From: Collinsella sp.
GTDB lineage: Bacteria > Actinomycetota > Coriobacteriia > Coriobacteriales > Coriobacteriaceae
Length of the DNA stretch: 64,000 nucleotides
Reading direction: 5' to 3'
Assembly (NCBI GenBank): GCA_031296755.1
Contig: JAUMMZ010000003.1
Coordinates: forward strand, 6,941-70,940
The notes below the pieces were generated by a model. That model did no database searches and was not told where the DNA came from. It saw nothing but the letters and a program-made list of their open reading frames with translations. Every line of letters starts with the position of its first letter. Positions within the stretch are counted from its first letter, which is position 1. The position numbers were made by a program, and so were the translations under genes. This document shows, in pieces, positions 16,155 through 24,997 of this stretch.

Positions 16155-16676
16155 TTACCTTACGTAGACCACGTTGTCGCGGCGGGGTTTGGGCTCGGGC
16201 AGCGTGTCCTCGGCATAGCCCAGAATGCAGTGACCGACACCGCGCAGGCTGCCGTCGGCGGGTAGACCCCAACTGGCCAGTAGCTCCAGGCCCTCGGGCG
16301 AATCGAAAACCTCGTGGGCGCGATGAATCCAGCACGAATCAACGCCCAGCGCATAGGCAGCGTTGAGCAGGTTGCCCATGGCGAGCGAGCCGTCTTCCAG
16401 ATGTGTGGGCACGCTGCGGTCAACCAGCACCACCACAACGGTCTTGGCACCGTAGAAGGGGTCGCCGTTGCTGCCCATGACCTGGGCGTTGAGCTGTGAG
16501 AGACGCTCGACGGTCGCGGGGTCGGTGACGGCGACAAACATCACCGGCTGGCGGCCCATGCCGCTCGGTGCATATTGGCCGGCTTCGATAATACGTGCAA
16601 GCTTTTCGGCCTCGACGGGACGATCGCTGTAGTTGCGGCAGCTGCGGCGGTGAATGAGTGCTTCGATAGTCTCCAT
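16155..16676 (-). CDS. Nitroreductase-family flavoprotein
   Basis: This FMN-dependent NAD(P)H oxidoreductase has 173 residues from the ATG at 16676, which follows CAAGGAGAC. The N-terminal block IHRRSCRNYSDRPV, the mid PSGMGRQP block and the C-terminal GHCILGYAED match small nitroreductases. A longer frame upstream has no ribosome site. Physiological substrates of such proteins are usually unknown and may be quinones, nitroaromatics or flavins. It stands alone on the minus strand. Confidence 0.85.
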   Translation of the reverse strand: METIEALIHRRSCRNYSDRPVEAEKLARIIEAGQYAPSGMGRQPVMFVAVTDPATVERLSQLNAQVMGSNGDPFYGAKTVVVVLVDRSVPTHLEDGSLAMGNLLNAAYALGVDSCWIHRAHEVFDSPEGLELLASWGLPADGSLRGVGHCILGYAEDTLPEPKPRRDNVVYVR

Positions 16677-16890
16677 GGTGTCTCCTTGCGGTGGCGTTGC
16701 AGATGCCCCGTTCATACCCGTCGGGCTTAAACGATAGACGGTCAATTGCCCGGCCAAAAGGATAGATTCCAATTGGGAAAGTAGGTTTGCATAAAAGTAC
16801 CTTCAGAATGTGACAAACAAATGGGATGGTTAAACGTTTTATCCCGTCTACCCTGCGGTTTTTTACCACTTGCCTAAATGACGAACGCAT

Positions 16891-16907
16891 AACCTTTGAT
16901 AAAGGTT
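16891..16907. promoter_or_regulatory. Short palindrome AACCTTT-GAT-AAAGGTT
   Basis: A 17-bp palindrome lies about 65 bases upstream of the small protein gene. It could be an operator or a weak terminator from an upstream transcript. The rest of the 295-bp gap is AT-rich and probably holds divergent promoters. Confidence 0.35.
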
Positions 16908-16970
16908 TTACTAAAGGAGTACCAACGTTTATCAATGCGCCGTGGTGGCGCCGGGCCAGGAGGTAACATC

Positions 16971-17261
16971 ATGTTCCAGGCTGGAGATGTCGTCGAGACC
17001 GATTTCGAAGGATTTCTGAAGCTGCTGCGTTCCAAGACGCGCGCTTTCGTGTCGATCAACGACCACGAGTACTACATCACGCACACCGATGGCTATTGGC
17101 GTGTTCAGGATTGCGAGGCCCTCAACGACAAGGGCCACTTTACTGACTGCTCCGAGCTGGTCAACACGGTCTGCGAGGTCGTCGAGCTGCCGTGGATTGC
17201 CGGCAAGAGCCTGCATGACAGCTTCTCGGGCGCCACGGTCTATGAGGCCGTCGCCGCTTAG
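16971..17261 (+). CDS. Small conserved-looking protein of unknown function
   Basis: This 96-residue protein starts at the ATG at 16971, which has a near-perfect AGGAGG site seven bases upstream. I do not recognise a domain. It is rich in acidic and aromatic residues (DHEYYITHTDGYWRVQD), has three cysteines and no membrane segment, and ends in a neat stand-alone transcription unit with its own terminator. The strong ribosome site and terminator argue for a real, well-expressed gene. Confidence 0.75.
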   Translation: MFQAGDVVETDFEGFLKLLRSKTRAFVSINDHEYYITHTDGYWRVQDCEALNDKGHFTDCSELVNTVCEVVELPWIAGKSLHDSFSGATVYEAVAA

Positions 17262-17287
17262 CAAGCAATAAAACCCGATTTTCACGT

Positions 17288-17324
17288 GACCGCTGGCGCC
17301 GCCCCCGCGCCGGCGGTCTTTTTT
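17288..17324 (+). terminator. Terminator of the 96-residue protein gene
   Basis: GACCGCTGGCGC pairs with GCGCCGGCGGTC and is followed by TTTTTT. Confidence 0.85.
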
Positions 17325-17375
17325 GTCGATATGCTTATGTAGAGCCGACCATAGACAACGAGCTTATTGACGATA

Positions 17376-17425
17376 GTCAAAACTCGGACTAATGTAGAGA
17401 TATTAATTGGTCAAAACTCGGACTA
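17376..17425. promoter_or_regulatory. Pair of 16-bp direct repeats upstream of MarR gene
   Basis: GTCAAAACTCGGACTA occurs at 17376-17391 and again at 17410-17425, 34 bp apart (about three helical turns), directly before the MarR coding region. It is a likely autoregulatory site or tandem binding site. Confidence 0.5.
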
Positions 17426-17441
17426 TCGAATGGTGGGAGAG

Positions 17442-17942
17442 ATGAATAGTGCAGTTAGCCCGGTCGATTTCGACCGGATGCTCAACGGGCTTGATCGTAT
17501 CTATTCGGAGTTCGCGCGCACTTGCGGTCTTTCGGACTGCGCCTACTGGATGCTCGTCGACACGAGTGCAGCGGGCGGAAGCGTTGCCGTGAGTCGGCTG
17601 ACGAGTGAATGGTTCTACAGCAAACAGACCATCAATTCGGCGATTAAGACGCTTAGGGCGCGAGGGCTTGCGGCGTTGGAGTTTGCCGAAGGCAGTCGTA
17701 AGAATAAAGTTGTGCGACTGACCGAAGAAGGCGTGCGGTTTGCCAAGCACTACGCGTTGCCGGCGCAAAAAGCCGAGCAACAGGCATTCGAGGCGCTCGA
17801 GCCGTGGGAACAGCGCGAGATCATGCGCTTGGTCGGTAAGTTCTCCCACGTTCTGAACGAAGAGTGCGAGGCATTTAAACGGCAAGTGGTCGCCGAGAAC
17901 GAGGCTGACGATAAGGGCGAGGGGGACACATGCGACTCTTAA
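17442..17942 (+). CDS. MarR-family transcriptional regulator
   Basis: This winged-helix repressor has 166 residues from the ATG at 17442. An ATG at 17430 and a longer frame are also possible, and neither internal start has an ideally spaced ribosome site. The recognition region reads RLTSEWFYSKQTINSAIKTL and is followed by the wing (EGSRKNKVVRLTEEG). Its last 13 bases overlap the ABC exporter gene at 17930, so it is almost certainly co-transcribed and controls that exporter. A second MarR/ABC module lies at 59177-63399. Confidence 0.87.
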   Translation: MNSAVSPVDFDRMLNGLDRIYSEFARTCGLSDCAYWMLVDTSAAGGSVAVSRLTSEWFYSKQTINSAIKTLRARGLAALEFAEGSRKNKVVRLTEEGVRFAKHYALPAQKAEQQAFEALEPWEQREIMRLVGKFSHVLNEECEAFKRQVVAENEADDKGEGDTCDS

Positions 17943-19666
17943 TGAGGTTTATGAGGCCGTACCGCGGTCTGATTGCGGTGACGCTGTTTGCGGTGCTGAT
18001 AGATAACGTCGGTACGCTGTTGGTTCCCACGATGCTGGCGAATATGGTCAACACCGGTATTACCACGGGCGATGTCGACTATATTTTACGCAACGGCCTG
18101 TACATGCTTATCGCGACCGGCATGGCCAGCGGCGGCACGGTGCTGGGCTGCTATCTTTCGGCGCGCCTGGCCGCCAACGTGGCCTGCGATATCCGCAATG
18201 CCGTGTACGACAAGTCGCTCGAGCTGTCCGCCAGCGACTTTGAGCGCTTTGGCACGGGTTCGATGATCACACGCTCGCTCAACGACATCAACGTGATTCA
18301 GCAAGCTGTCCTTCAGACGATTCAGTTGGTGCTGCCGGTGCCGTTCTTGGCCGTGGCAGGCATCATTTTTGCTTGGTTCATCGATCCCGCCATGGGCACG
18401 CTGCTGGGCGTGGTGGTTGCGATCGTGCTGGTGGCGGCGGTCTTTACGGTGGCTAACGCCGCGCCGATCTTTATGCGCCTGCAGAGCTTTATCGACCGCA
18501 TGAACGTGGTGCTGCGCGAGAACATCGTGGGCGTGCGCGTCATCCGCGCATTTAACAAGGAGCGCCACGAGGAGCGGCGCCTGGACGAGGTGTTTAGCGA
18601 TTACGCGGCCAACGCCATCAAGGTCAACCACCTGTTTGTGGGTCTCGACAGCTCCAGCTTCTTTTTGATGAACATCGCCGAGGTGGCGGTGCTGTGGGTG
18701 GGCGGCAACCGCGTGGGCGTCCACGCCATGCAAATCGGCAGCATCTCGGCCGTGCTGGAGTACGCGATCTTGATCCTGTTCTTTGTGATGATGGCGCAGA
18801 TGGTGATTCTGACGCTTCCGCGCGCCGCGGCGTGCCTCAACCGCGCGCAACAGGTGCTCGAAATCGAGCCGAGCATCGTGGACGGCAAGGCAACGCTGGG
18901 CGACGGGGCGCCTGAGTCCGCAGATGGTGCCGACGCGGTTGCCGTGTTCGACCATATGTCGTTCCGTTTTGACGATGCCGACGAGGACACCCTGTGCGAC
19001 CTGAGCTTTGCCTGTCGCCGTGGCCAGACCACGGCGATTGTAGGCTCAACGGGCTCGGGCAAGTCAACGGTGGCCAAGCTCTTGTTGCGTTTCCACGATG
19101 CCACGAAGGGCGCCATTCGCCTGAATGGCATCGATTTGCGCGACCTTTCGCAAGGTGAGATTCGCGGGCATATCGCTTACGTGCCGCAGAAGGCGTGGCT
19201 GTTCTCGGGTACGGTGGCGAGCAACCTGCGCTTTGGCAACGAGGGCGCGACCGAGGCTGACATGCTCCATGCGCTGGAGGTTGCCCAGAGCACCTTTGTG
19301 CTCGATCAGCCCCAGGGGCTCGATACTCCGGTATCCCAGGGCGGCACGAACTTCTCGGGCGGTCAGCGCCAGCGCCTGGCGATCGCCCGCGCACTCATGA
19401 AGCATGCCGATCTATATATCTTCGATGACAGTTTTTCGGCCCTGGACTTTAAGACCGATGCCGCCCTGCGCCATGCGCTGCAGGACGAGACGCGCGATGC
19501 CGCGGTGCTCATCATCGCGCAACGTATCTCGACTATTTTGCATGCCGATCAGATCGTGGTGCTCAAAGACGGCGAGATCGTGGGCCTAGGCACGCACGAC
19601 GAGCTCATGGAAACCTGCGAGGTGTACCGCGCTATCGCGGAATCGCAGATGAAGGGAGGTGAGTAG
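17930..19666 (+). CDS. ABC exporter half-transporter, degenerate-site subunit (pair 1)
   Basis: This 578-residue protein has a six-helix membrane domain (about 1-310) and an ATPase domain. Walker A is GSTGSGKST, the signature is FSGGQ, and Walker B ends FDDSFSALD with aspartate in place of the catalytic glutamate. Such a subunit forms the degenerate half of a heterodimeric exporter. Its partner at 19668 has the canonical glutamate but a modified signature. The gene starts inside the MarR gene and ends two bases before the partner. Cargo is unknown; drugs, peptides or lipids are typical. Confidence 0.93.
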   Translation: MRLLMRFMRPYRGLIAVTLFAVLIDNVGTLLVPTMLANMVNTGITTGDVDYILRNGLYMLIATGMASGGTVLGCYLSARLAANVACDIRNAVYDKSLELSASDFERFGTGSMITRSLNDINVIQQAVLQTIQLVLPVPFLAVAGIIFAWFIDPAMGTLLGVVVAIVLVAAVFTVANAAPIFMRLQSFIDRMNVVLRENIVGVRVIRAFNKERHEERRLDEVFSDYAANAIKVNHLFVGLDSSSFFLMNIAEVAVLWVGGNRVGVHAMQIGSISAVLEYAILILFFVMMAQMVILTLPRAAACLNRAQQVLEIEPSIVDGKATLGDGAPESADGADAVAVFDHMSFRFDDADEDTLCDLSFACRRGQTTAIVGSTGSGKSTVAKLLLRFHDATKGAIRLNGIDLRDLSQGEIRGHIAYVPQKAWLFSGTVASNLRFGNEGATEADMLHALEVAQSTFVLDQPQGLDTPVSQGGTNFSGGQRQRLAIARALMKHADLYIFDDSFSALDFKTDAALRHALQDETRDAAVLIIAQRISTILHADQIVVLKDGEIVGLGTHDELMETCEVYRAIAESQMKGGE

Positions 19667-19667
19667 C

Positions 19668-21668
19668 ATGACCGAGGAGCTCAAGAAGCAGGCCATCGCC
19701 GAGGATGCCGCGGTTGCAGAGACAGTTGAGGAGACGGGCGCCACACCCGGCCTGGACGAAGCCGCCAAGGCGGCGGAGCGCGAGGCTCGCCGCCAGGCAC
19801 TCTACGAGGAAAACGAGCGCGCCGAGGACGAGCGCGCCCGCGCCGAGGCGGAACGCATGCGCGACGTTGACGACGAGGACGAGGACGAGACGCCCCGCGA
19901 CACCTGGGCGACGGTGCGCCGCCTGTGGAGCGAAGCCGCCGGCGACCATTGGCGCTTCTATATCGTGTTCGCGAGCATCGTGTTCTATGTCATCTTTAAC
20001 ACCGCGGCGCCGGCTTACAGCGCCCGCGTGATCGATGAGCTGTGGGGGCACATGAAGCTGGCGTTTGCCAACAACACTACCTTCAGCATTACCTGGGAGA
20101 ATTGCGGCAGGACCATCTTCATCTACTTTATGATCTGGACCGCCGCCGCCTCGTTCTACGCACTCCAGAGCTTTTTGATGTCGAGCGTCGCTGAGCGTCT
20201 CAATCTGCGCCTGCGCAACCGCATCGCGCAAAAGCTCAACCGTCTGCCGCTCGCCTATTTTGACGCGCATCGTCCCGGCGAGGTCGTCAGCCGCGCGACC
20301 AACGACCTGGACAAGATGTCCGAGAGCATGCAGCGCGGATTGCTGCAGCTGCTCGTGTCGATCGGCACGGTTGTTGGTGCTGTGAGCGTGATGTTCGTGT
20401 TCAGCGTGCAGCTTACGCTCGTCTTTCTGTTCTTTACGGCACTGTCGCTGCTGGTGACGAAGGTCGTCTCGCGCCGCACACACGATGTGACGGGCGAGCG
20501 CCAGGAGTGGGTGTCCAAGATTACGAGTGCGGTCGAGGAAGGCTATTCGGGCCGTCTGGTGATCCGCGCGTTTAACCGCGAACGCCAAAGTTCTGCCGAG
20601 GTGCACCAGGCCTCGGGCGAGCTGGCACGCGTGAGTGCCAAGGCCGACTTTATGATCAATGCCGTCGGCCCTGCGGTGCGCTTTATCGGCCGTTTGGCGC
20701 AGATCGTGATCGCGCTGGTGGGCTGCAGCATGCTGGTTGCCGGTCACATGACCGTCGGCGTGTTCCAGGCGTTCTTCCAGTTTATCTACGAGGCGTCCGA
20801 ACCCATGACGCAGCTGTCGTTTACCTTCAACTCGCTGCAGAGCGCGTTGGCGAGTGCGGAGCGCGTGTTCGACCTGCTCGATGAGCCCGAGATGGAGGCC
20901 GATCCGCTGCCGGACGAGGCCGCCAAGCTGCCGGGTCGCGTTGAGGGTCGCGTCTCCTTTGAGCACGTGCGCTTTGGTTATTCGCCCGACAAGCCGCTTA
21001 TGCACGACGTGTCGTTTACCGCCGAGCCGGGCCAGAAGATTGCCGTGGTGGGAACCACGGGCGCGGGCAAGACGACGCTCATCAACCTGCTCATGCGCTT
21101 CTACGAGATTGACGGCGGGCGTATTACGCTCGACGGCGTGGATACGAGCCGCATGGACCGCGGCGAGCTACGGCAGCAGTTTGGCATGGTGCTGCAGGAC
21201 GCCTGGCTGTTCGATGGCACGATTGCCGAAAACATCGCCTACGGCTGTCCCGAGGCGACGCGTGAGGAGATCGTGGCGGCTGCGCGCGCCGCGCAGGTCG
21301 ACTTCTTTGTGCGCACCATGCCGCAGGGCTACGACACGCGCGTGGCCAACGATGCCGAAAGCATCAGCCAGGGCCAGCGTCAGCTGCTGACCATCGCACG
21401 CGTGCTGCTCAATAACCCGGCGATTCTCATCCTGGACGAGGCGACCTCAAGCGTGGATACGCGTACCGAGCTTGCCATCGGTCGTGCCATGGACGCGCTC
21501 ATGCGTGGGCGCACGAGCTTTGTGATCGCGCACCGCCTGTCGACGATCGTGGACGCCGACCTGATCTTGGTCATGGATCACGGCAACATTATCGAGCAGG
21601 GCACGCATAAGGAGCTGCTGGCTGCCGAGGGTGCCTACGCCGACCTCTATCTGAGCCAGTTCGCATAA
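19668..21668 (+). CDS. ABC exporter half-transporter, catalytic subunit (pair 1)
   Basis: This is the partner of the preceding gene. It has 666 residues from the ATG at 19668, which follows GGAGGTGAG. It has Walker A GTTGAGKTT, Walker B LILDEATSSVD with the catalytic glutamate, and the altered signature SISQGQ. An unusual charged N-terminal extension of about 75 residues (rich in Glu, Arg and Ala, including DVDDEDEDE) precedes the first membrane helix. It looks like coiled coil or disordered sequence. A REP-like palindrome begins at the stop codon. Confidence 0.93.
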   Translation: MTEELKKQAIAEDAAVAETVEETGATPGLDEAAKAAEREARRQALYEENERAEDERARAEAERMRDVDDEDEDETPRDTWATVRRLWSEAAGDHWRFYIVFASIVFYVIFNTAAPAYSARVIDELWGHMKLAFANNTTFSITWENCGRTIFIYFMIWTAAASFYALQSFLMSSVAERLNLRLRNRIAQKLNRLPLAYFDAHRPGEVVSRATNDLDKMSESMQRGLLQLLVSIGTVVGAVSVMFVFSVQLTLVFLFFTALSLLVTKVVSRRTHDVTGERQEWVSKITSAVEEGYSGRLVIRAFNRERQSSAEVHQASGELARVSAKADFMINAVGPAVRFIGRLAQIVIALVGCSMLVAGHMTVGVFQAFFQFIYEASEPMTQLSFTFNSLQSALASAERVFDLLDEPEMEADPLPDEAAKLPGRVEGRVSFEHVRFGYSPDKPLMHDVSFTAEPGQKIAVVGTTGAGKTTLINLLMRFYEIDGGRITLDGVDTSRMDRGELRQQFGMVLQDAWLFDGTIAENIAYGCPEATREEIVAAARAAQVDFFVRTMPQGYDTRVANDAESISQGQRQLLTIARVLLNNPAILILDEATSSVDTRTELAIGRAMDALMRGRTSFVIAHRLSTIVDADLILVMDHGNIIEQGTHKELLAAEGAYADLYLSQFA

Positions 21669-21699
21669 TGTGACAAAGGGACAGTCTCTTTGCCACATC
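21667..21699. repeat. REP-like palindrome, TGTGACAAA family, copy 1
   Basis: TGTGACAAAGGGACAG followed by TCTCTTTGCCACA begins at the TAA of the ABC gene. Related copies lie at 42245 and 55614. Confidence 0.75.
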
Positions 21700-21706
21700 A
21701 CAAATA

Positions 21707-21741
21707 AGGCGCGCCGGGGATGAATTCCCTGGCGCGCCTTT
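21707..21741. terminator. Terminator between convergent ABC and cysE genes
   Basis: AAGGCGCGCCGGGG pairs with CCCTGGCGCGCCTT around a short loop and is followed by TTGCG. It lies between convergent genes and may serve both. Confidence 0.7.
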
Positions 21742-21778
21742 GCGTTGATGCCGATGTCGTTTTGTGCCGCTTGCGTTC

Positions 21779-22483
21779 CTAGCGTTCGTCCACGAGCTTG
21801 GCGACGAGGGCCTTGAGTTCGGCCACCTCTCGCTCGAGTTCCTTGACGCGGCGGGCATTCTCGGTGATGCCCTGGCGGTTGAGGGCGGACTGCTCGGCGG
21901 CGTCATCGGGCATGTACTCGCGATGCTGCTTGGCGTCGAAACTCTCCTCGAACACACGGCAGCCGTTGCGCTTGATGATGCGTCCCGGCACGCCCACGAC
22001 GGTGCAGTTGTCGGGGACGTCCTTAACGACGACCGAGTTGCCGCCGATCTTGACGTTGTTGCCGATGCGGATGTTGCCGAGCACCTTGGCGCCCGTGCCC
22101 ACCGTGACATTGTTGCCCAGGGTGGGGTGACGCTTGCCGGTCTCGTTGCCGGTGCCGCCGAGCGTGACGCCCTGGTAGAGCACACAGTTGTCGCCCACAA
22201 TGGTGGTCTCGCCGATGACGACGCCCATGGCGTGGTCGATAAAGAAATGCTTGCCGATCTGTGCAGCGGGATGAATCTCGACGCCGGTGATGTGGCGGGT
22301 GATTTGCGAGAGCACACGGGCGAGCGAGCGATGTCCATGCTCCCACAGCCAGTGCTCGGGCACATGGTTCCACTTGGCGTGCAGGCCGGGGTAGGACAGG
22401 AAGATGACCAGACCGTTTTGCGCAGCGGGGTCTTGCGCCTGGACGGTTTTGATGTCCTCGCGAATGGTATTGATAAAGCTCAC
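21779..22483 (-). CDS. cysE: Serine O-acetyltransferase
   Basis: This enzyme acetylates serine with acetyl-CoA, the step feeding cysteine synthesis. The hexapeptide-repeat left-handed beta helix is obvious ([17 protein letters not shown], then [12 protein letters not shown]). The helix is followed by a coiled-coil tail ([16 protein letters not shown]) not found in the minimal enzyme. I chose the GTG at 22483 because GGGAGGG precedes it and the protein then begins with the usual [11 protein letters not shown], giving 234 residues. The longer open frame reaches back into the DedA promoter. No cysK lies next to it. Confidence 0.9.
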   Translation of the reverse strand: MSFINTIREDIKTVQAQDPAAQNGLVIFLSYPGLHAKWNHVPEHWLWEHGHRSLARVLSQITRHITGVEIHPAAQIGKHFFIDHAMGVVIGETTIVGDNCVLYQGVTLGGTGNETGKRHPTLGNNVTVGTGAKVLGNIRIGNNVKIGGNSVVVKDVPDNCTVVGVPGRIIKRNGCRVFEESFDAKQHREYMPDDAAEQSALNRQGITENARRVKELEREVAELKALVAKLVDER

Positions 22484-22629
22484 CGGCCGCCCTCCCTTAG
22501 CGCCATGGCAATGCGATTCAATAAAGTATAGCGATTCGCTAGGGATTAGGAAGGACAATCTTGGCGGCATTGCGCGACAGGTGTCAGTTATGCAAACTTG
22601 CTGGTAATGAAGTAAGACTTTTGAGGGGT

Positions 22630-22660
22630 TTGACCCGTGCTCGTGCCGCAACCGTATACT
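22630..22660 (+). promoter_or_regulatory. Promoter of the DedA gene
   Basis: TTGACC (22630-22635) and TATACT (22655-22660) are close to consensus but 19 bases apart, slightly long. They lie about 50 bases upstream of the start codon. Confidence 0.5.
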
Positions 22661-22706
22661 GGTCAACTTGGACGTGTCCGCGCCCACAACTGAGAGGTTT
22701 TACTTC

Positions 22707-23354
22707 ATGGGTTTCATCAATTTCATTGCCGAGCTGCTTAAGGATCCGCGCACCGCGATCGCCAGTTGGATTGCCGCCGGCCCGCTTATGGCCTACGGCT
22801 GCGTGTTCCTGATCATCTTCATCGAGACGGGCGTGGTATTCTTCCCGTTCCTTCCCGGCGATTCGCTGCTGTTCGCCTCGGGTTTCTTTGCCCATAACGG
22901 CGGCTTTAACATCGTGGCTCTGTTGGCCGTCGCATGGTCTGCTGCCATCTTGGGCGATCAGTGCAACTTTATGATTGGCCATTTCTTTGGTAGAAAGATT
23001 ATCGCTTCGGGCAAGGTGAAGGCCATGACGCCCGAGCGCATCAAAAAGTCCGAGGACTTCTTGGACAAGTGGGGTCACCTGGCCATCTTCCTGGGTCGCT
23101 TTTTCCCGTTTATCCGCACCTTTGTGCCCTTTATCGCCGGCATGGGCGGCATGCACTGGCGCAACTTCGTTATCTTTAACGTGCTGGGCGGCATTACCTG
23201 GTCGACGGTCTTTACGCTGCTGGGCTACTTCTTTGGCGGCATTCCCTTTGTGCAGGAGCACTTTGAGCTGCTGATTATCGGCATCGTCGCCGTGTCGATC
23301 ATTCCGACCGTGGTCGGCTTGGTTAAGGCTAAGCTGGGCAAAAAGAGCGCATAG
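22707..23354 (+). CDS. DedA-family membrane protein
   Basis: DedA proteins are small integral membrane proteins that handle lipid carriers, including undecaprenyl phosphate translocation in characterised members. This one has 215 residues from the ATG at 22707. It shows the family's FFPFLPGDSLLF motif, the later GRFFPFIRTFVPFIAGM block with essential arginine, and about five hydrophobic segments. It is monocistronic, with its own promoter and terminator. Confidence 0.9.
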   Translation: MGFINFIAELLKDPRTAIASWIAAGPLMAYGCVFLIIFIETGVVFFPFLPGDSLLFASGFFAHNGGFNIVALLAVAWSAAILGDQCNFMIGHFFGRKIIASGKVKAMTPERIKKSEDFLDKWGHLAIFLGRFFPFIRTFVPFIAGMGGMHWRNFVIFNVLGGITWSTVFTLLGYFFGGIPFVQEHFELLIIGIVAVSIIPTVVGLVKAKLGKKSA

Positions 23355-23382
23355 CTCGAGGCAGCGCACAAACTGTGTCGTT

Positions 23383-23417
23383 GAGGCCCGCCACTGCTTA
23401 CGGTGGCGGGCCTCTTT
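23383..23417 (+). terminator. Terminator of the DedA gene
   Basis: GAGGCCCGCCAC pairs with GTGGCGGGCCTC around TGCTTACG and is followed by TTTA. Confidence 0.8.
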
Positions 23418-23463
23418 AGCTTCGGTTGAATGAAAATACTTTACTTAGTTAAAGAAAAGCGTT

Positions 23464-23490
23464 TTGTCAGGCGTGTGCGGGGAGTACAAT
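23464..23490 (+). promoter_or_regulatory. Probable promoter of ilvE
   Basis: TTGTCA (23464-23469) and TACAAT (23485-23490) form a promoter-like pair with a short 15-base spacer. About 150 bases of leader separate it from the start codon. I see no recognisable riboswitch or T-box in that leader. Confidence 0.4.
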
Positions 23491-23643
23491 CTCGTGCATG
23501 CGAATCGACGTGCCATGGGCTTTGGTGTTGTCCGCGTGTCCCGTCCGGCTCTACGCTCCGGGCGTGCGACGTTGCGACGCGGTCGGCCTCGGTCCTTGCG
23601 TGCGAGTTCGCGAGTATGCAACTGTGTATGTAAGGAGCGACAC

Positions 23644-24696
23644 ATGACTGTCGAGAAGAAGGATATCGATTGGGGTAGCCTCGGCTTTGGCTACATGAAG
23701 ACCGATTACAGCTACGAGGCCCATTGGAAGGATGGCGAGTGGGACGAGGGCGGCCTGACCACCGACCACACCCTGCATGTCTCCGAGTGCGGCGGCATCT
23801 TCCATTACTGCCAGGAGGTCTTTGAGGGCCTGAAAGCCTACACCGCCGAGGACGGCAGCATCGTCTGCTTCCGTCCCGATATGAACGCCGAGCGTATGTA
23901 CAACTCTGCCCAGCGCCTCGAGATGCCCCCGTTCCCCAAGGACAAGTTTGTTGAGGCCGTCAAGCAGGTTGTTTCTGCCAACGCCGCCTGGGTTCCGCCC
24001 TTCGGCTCCGGTGCGACCCTGTACGTGCGCCCGTTTATGATCGGCTCCGGTGACGTGATTGGCGTGGCTCCCGCTCCTGAGTACACGTTCCGCATTCTCG
24101 TGACTCCGGTCGGTCCGTACTTTAAGGGCGGCCTTAAGCCCGTTAAGCTGCGCGTTTCCGAGTACGACCGCGCGGCCCCGCATGGCACCGGCAACATCAA
24201 GGCCGGCCTGAACTACGCCATGTCCCTCAAGCCCACGATGGAAGCACACCGCGAGGGTTATGCCGAGAACCTGTATCTTGACTCCGAGTCCCGCACCTAT
24301 GTCGAGGAGACCGGTGGCGCCAACGTCCTGTTCGTGAAGGAGGATGGCACCCTCGTCGTTCCTCAGTCGCACACCGACTCCATCCTGCCCTCCATCACCC
24401 GTCGTTCGCTCGTTCAGGTTGCCGAGGATCTGGGTATGACCGTCGATCAGCGTCCCGTCGAGTGGGCCGAGGTCAAGGCCGGTACCTTTGTGGAGTGCGG
24501 CCTGTGCGGCACCGCTGCCGTCATCTCCCCGGTGGGCGAGATCGACAACAAGGTCTATGGTGCCGATGAGACCGTGACCTTCCCGGCTGGCTACACCGAG
24601 ATCGGCCCCGTGATGAAGAAGCTTCGCGAGACCCTGACTGGTATCCAGTCCGGTGCTGTCGAGGATAAGCACAACTGGGTTTACACCGTCGCGTAA
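23644..24696 (+). CDS. ilvE: Branched-chain amino acid aminotransferase
   Basis: IlvE is a pyridoxal-phosphate enzyme that exchanges amino groups between branched-chain amino acids and 2-oxoglutarate. The protein has 350 residues from the ATG at 23644, which follows AAGGAGCG. The Schiff-base lysine is K186 in GNIKAGLNYAMSL, and the blocks VFEGLKAY, YVRPFMIGSG and VEETGGANVLFV are typical of class IV aminotransferases. It is monocistronic with a long leader and is followed by a large inverted repeat. Confidence 0.96.
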   Translation: MTVEKKDIDWGSLGFGYMKTDYSYEAHWKDGEWDEGGLTTDHTLHVSECGGIFHYCQEVFEGLKAYTAEDGSIVCFRPDMNAERMYNSAQRLEMPPFPKDKFVEAVKQVVSANAAWVPPFGSGATLYVRPFMIGSGDVIGVAPAPEYTFRILVTPVGPYFKGGLKPVKLRVSEYDRAAPHGTGNIKAGLNYAMSLKPTMEAHREGYAENLYLDSESRTYVEETGGANVLFVKEDGTLVVPQSHTDSILPSITRRSLVQVAEDLGMTVDQRPVEWAEVKAGTFVECGLCGTAAVISPVGEIDNKVYGADETVTFPAGYTEIGPVMKKLRETLTGIQSGAVEDKHNWVYTVA

Positions 24697-24712
24697 CCTG
24701 CCTTATATGTCC

Positions 24713-24837
24713 GGCCCGAGGGCAACCTGCCTTTCCGGCGCGTCCTCGGACATGAAAGAACCTCCGTTGCGCACTTCGTGCGGCGGAGGTTCTTTCGTCC
24801 TGCGGAGTGCGCCGGAAAGGCAGGTTGCCCTCGGGCC
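24713..24837. repeat. Large nested inverted repeat downstream of ilvE
   Basis: The outer arms are perfect over 29 bases (24713-24741 with 24809-24837). Inside, a 13-base arm (24754-24766) pairs with 24784-24796, topped by CGCAC-TTC-GTGCG. The whole forms a long two-tier hairpin with no ORF. It belongs to a set of long intergenic inverted repeats in this window. Confidence 0.8.
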
Positions 24838-24926
24838 TGCGTTACCTCGGTGCTGCCGTTACGGGCAATATAGATCTGAAGTAAAGATGGTGCGCGGCCT
24901 ATTGGCCGCGCGTTGTGCGTGGATAA

Positions 24927-24957
24927 GAAAAGGGCCCAAGGTTTGTGCCTTGGACCC
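24927..24957 (-). terminator. Terminator of the LemA gene
   Basis: Read on the minus strand: GGGTCCAAGG, a short loop, CCTTGGGCCC, then TTTTCTT. Confidence 0.8.
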
Positions 24958-24997
24958 CAAAGGGTTGATGAGCTGGCTTAAGACTCGGCCGTGATTG

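Noticed and set aside
23490..23643. T-box or leader-peptide attenuator upstream of ilvE
   Set aside because: No T-box sequence, no run of Ile/Val/Leu codons in a short leader frame and no terminator hairpin with T-run.
24713..24837. Simple Rho-independent terminator of ilvE
   Set aside because: Arms of 29 perfect bases plus an inner hairpin exceed what a terminator needs, and no T-run follows either arm.
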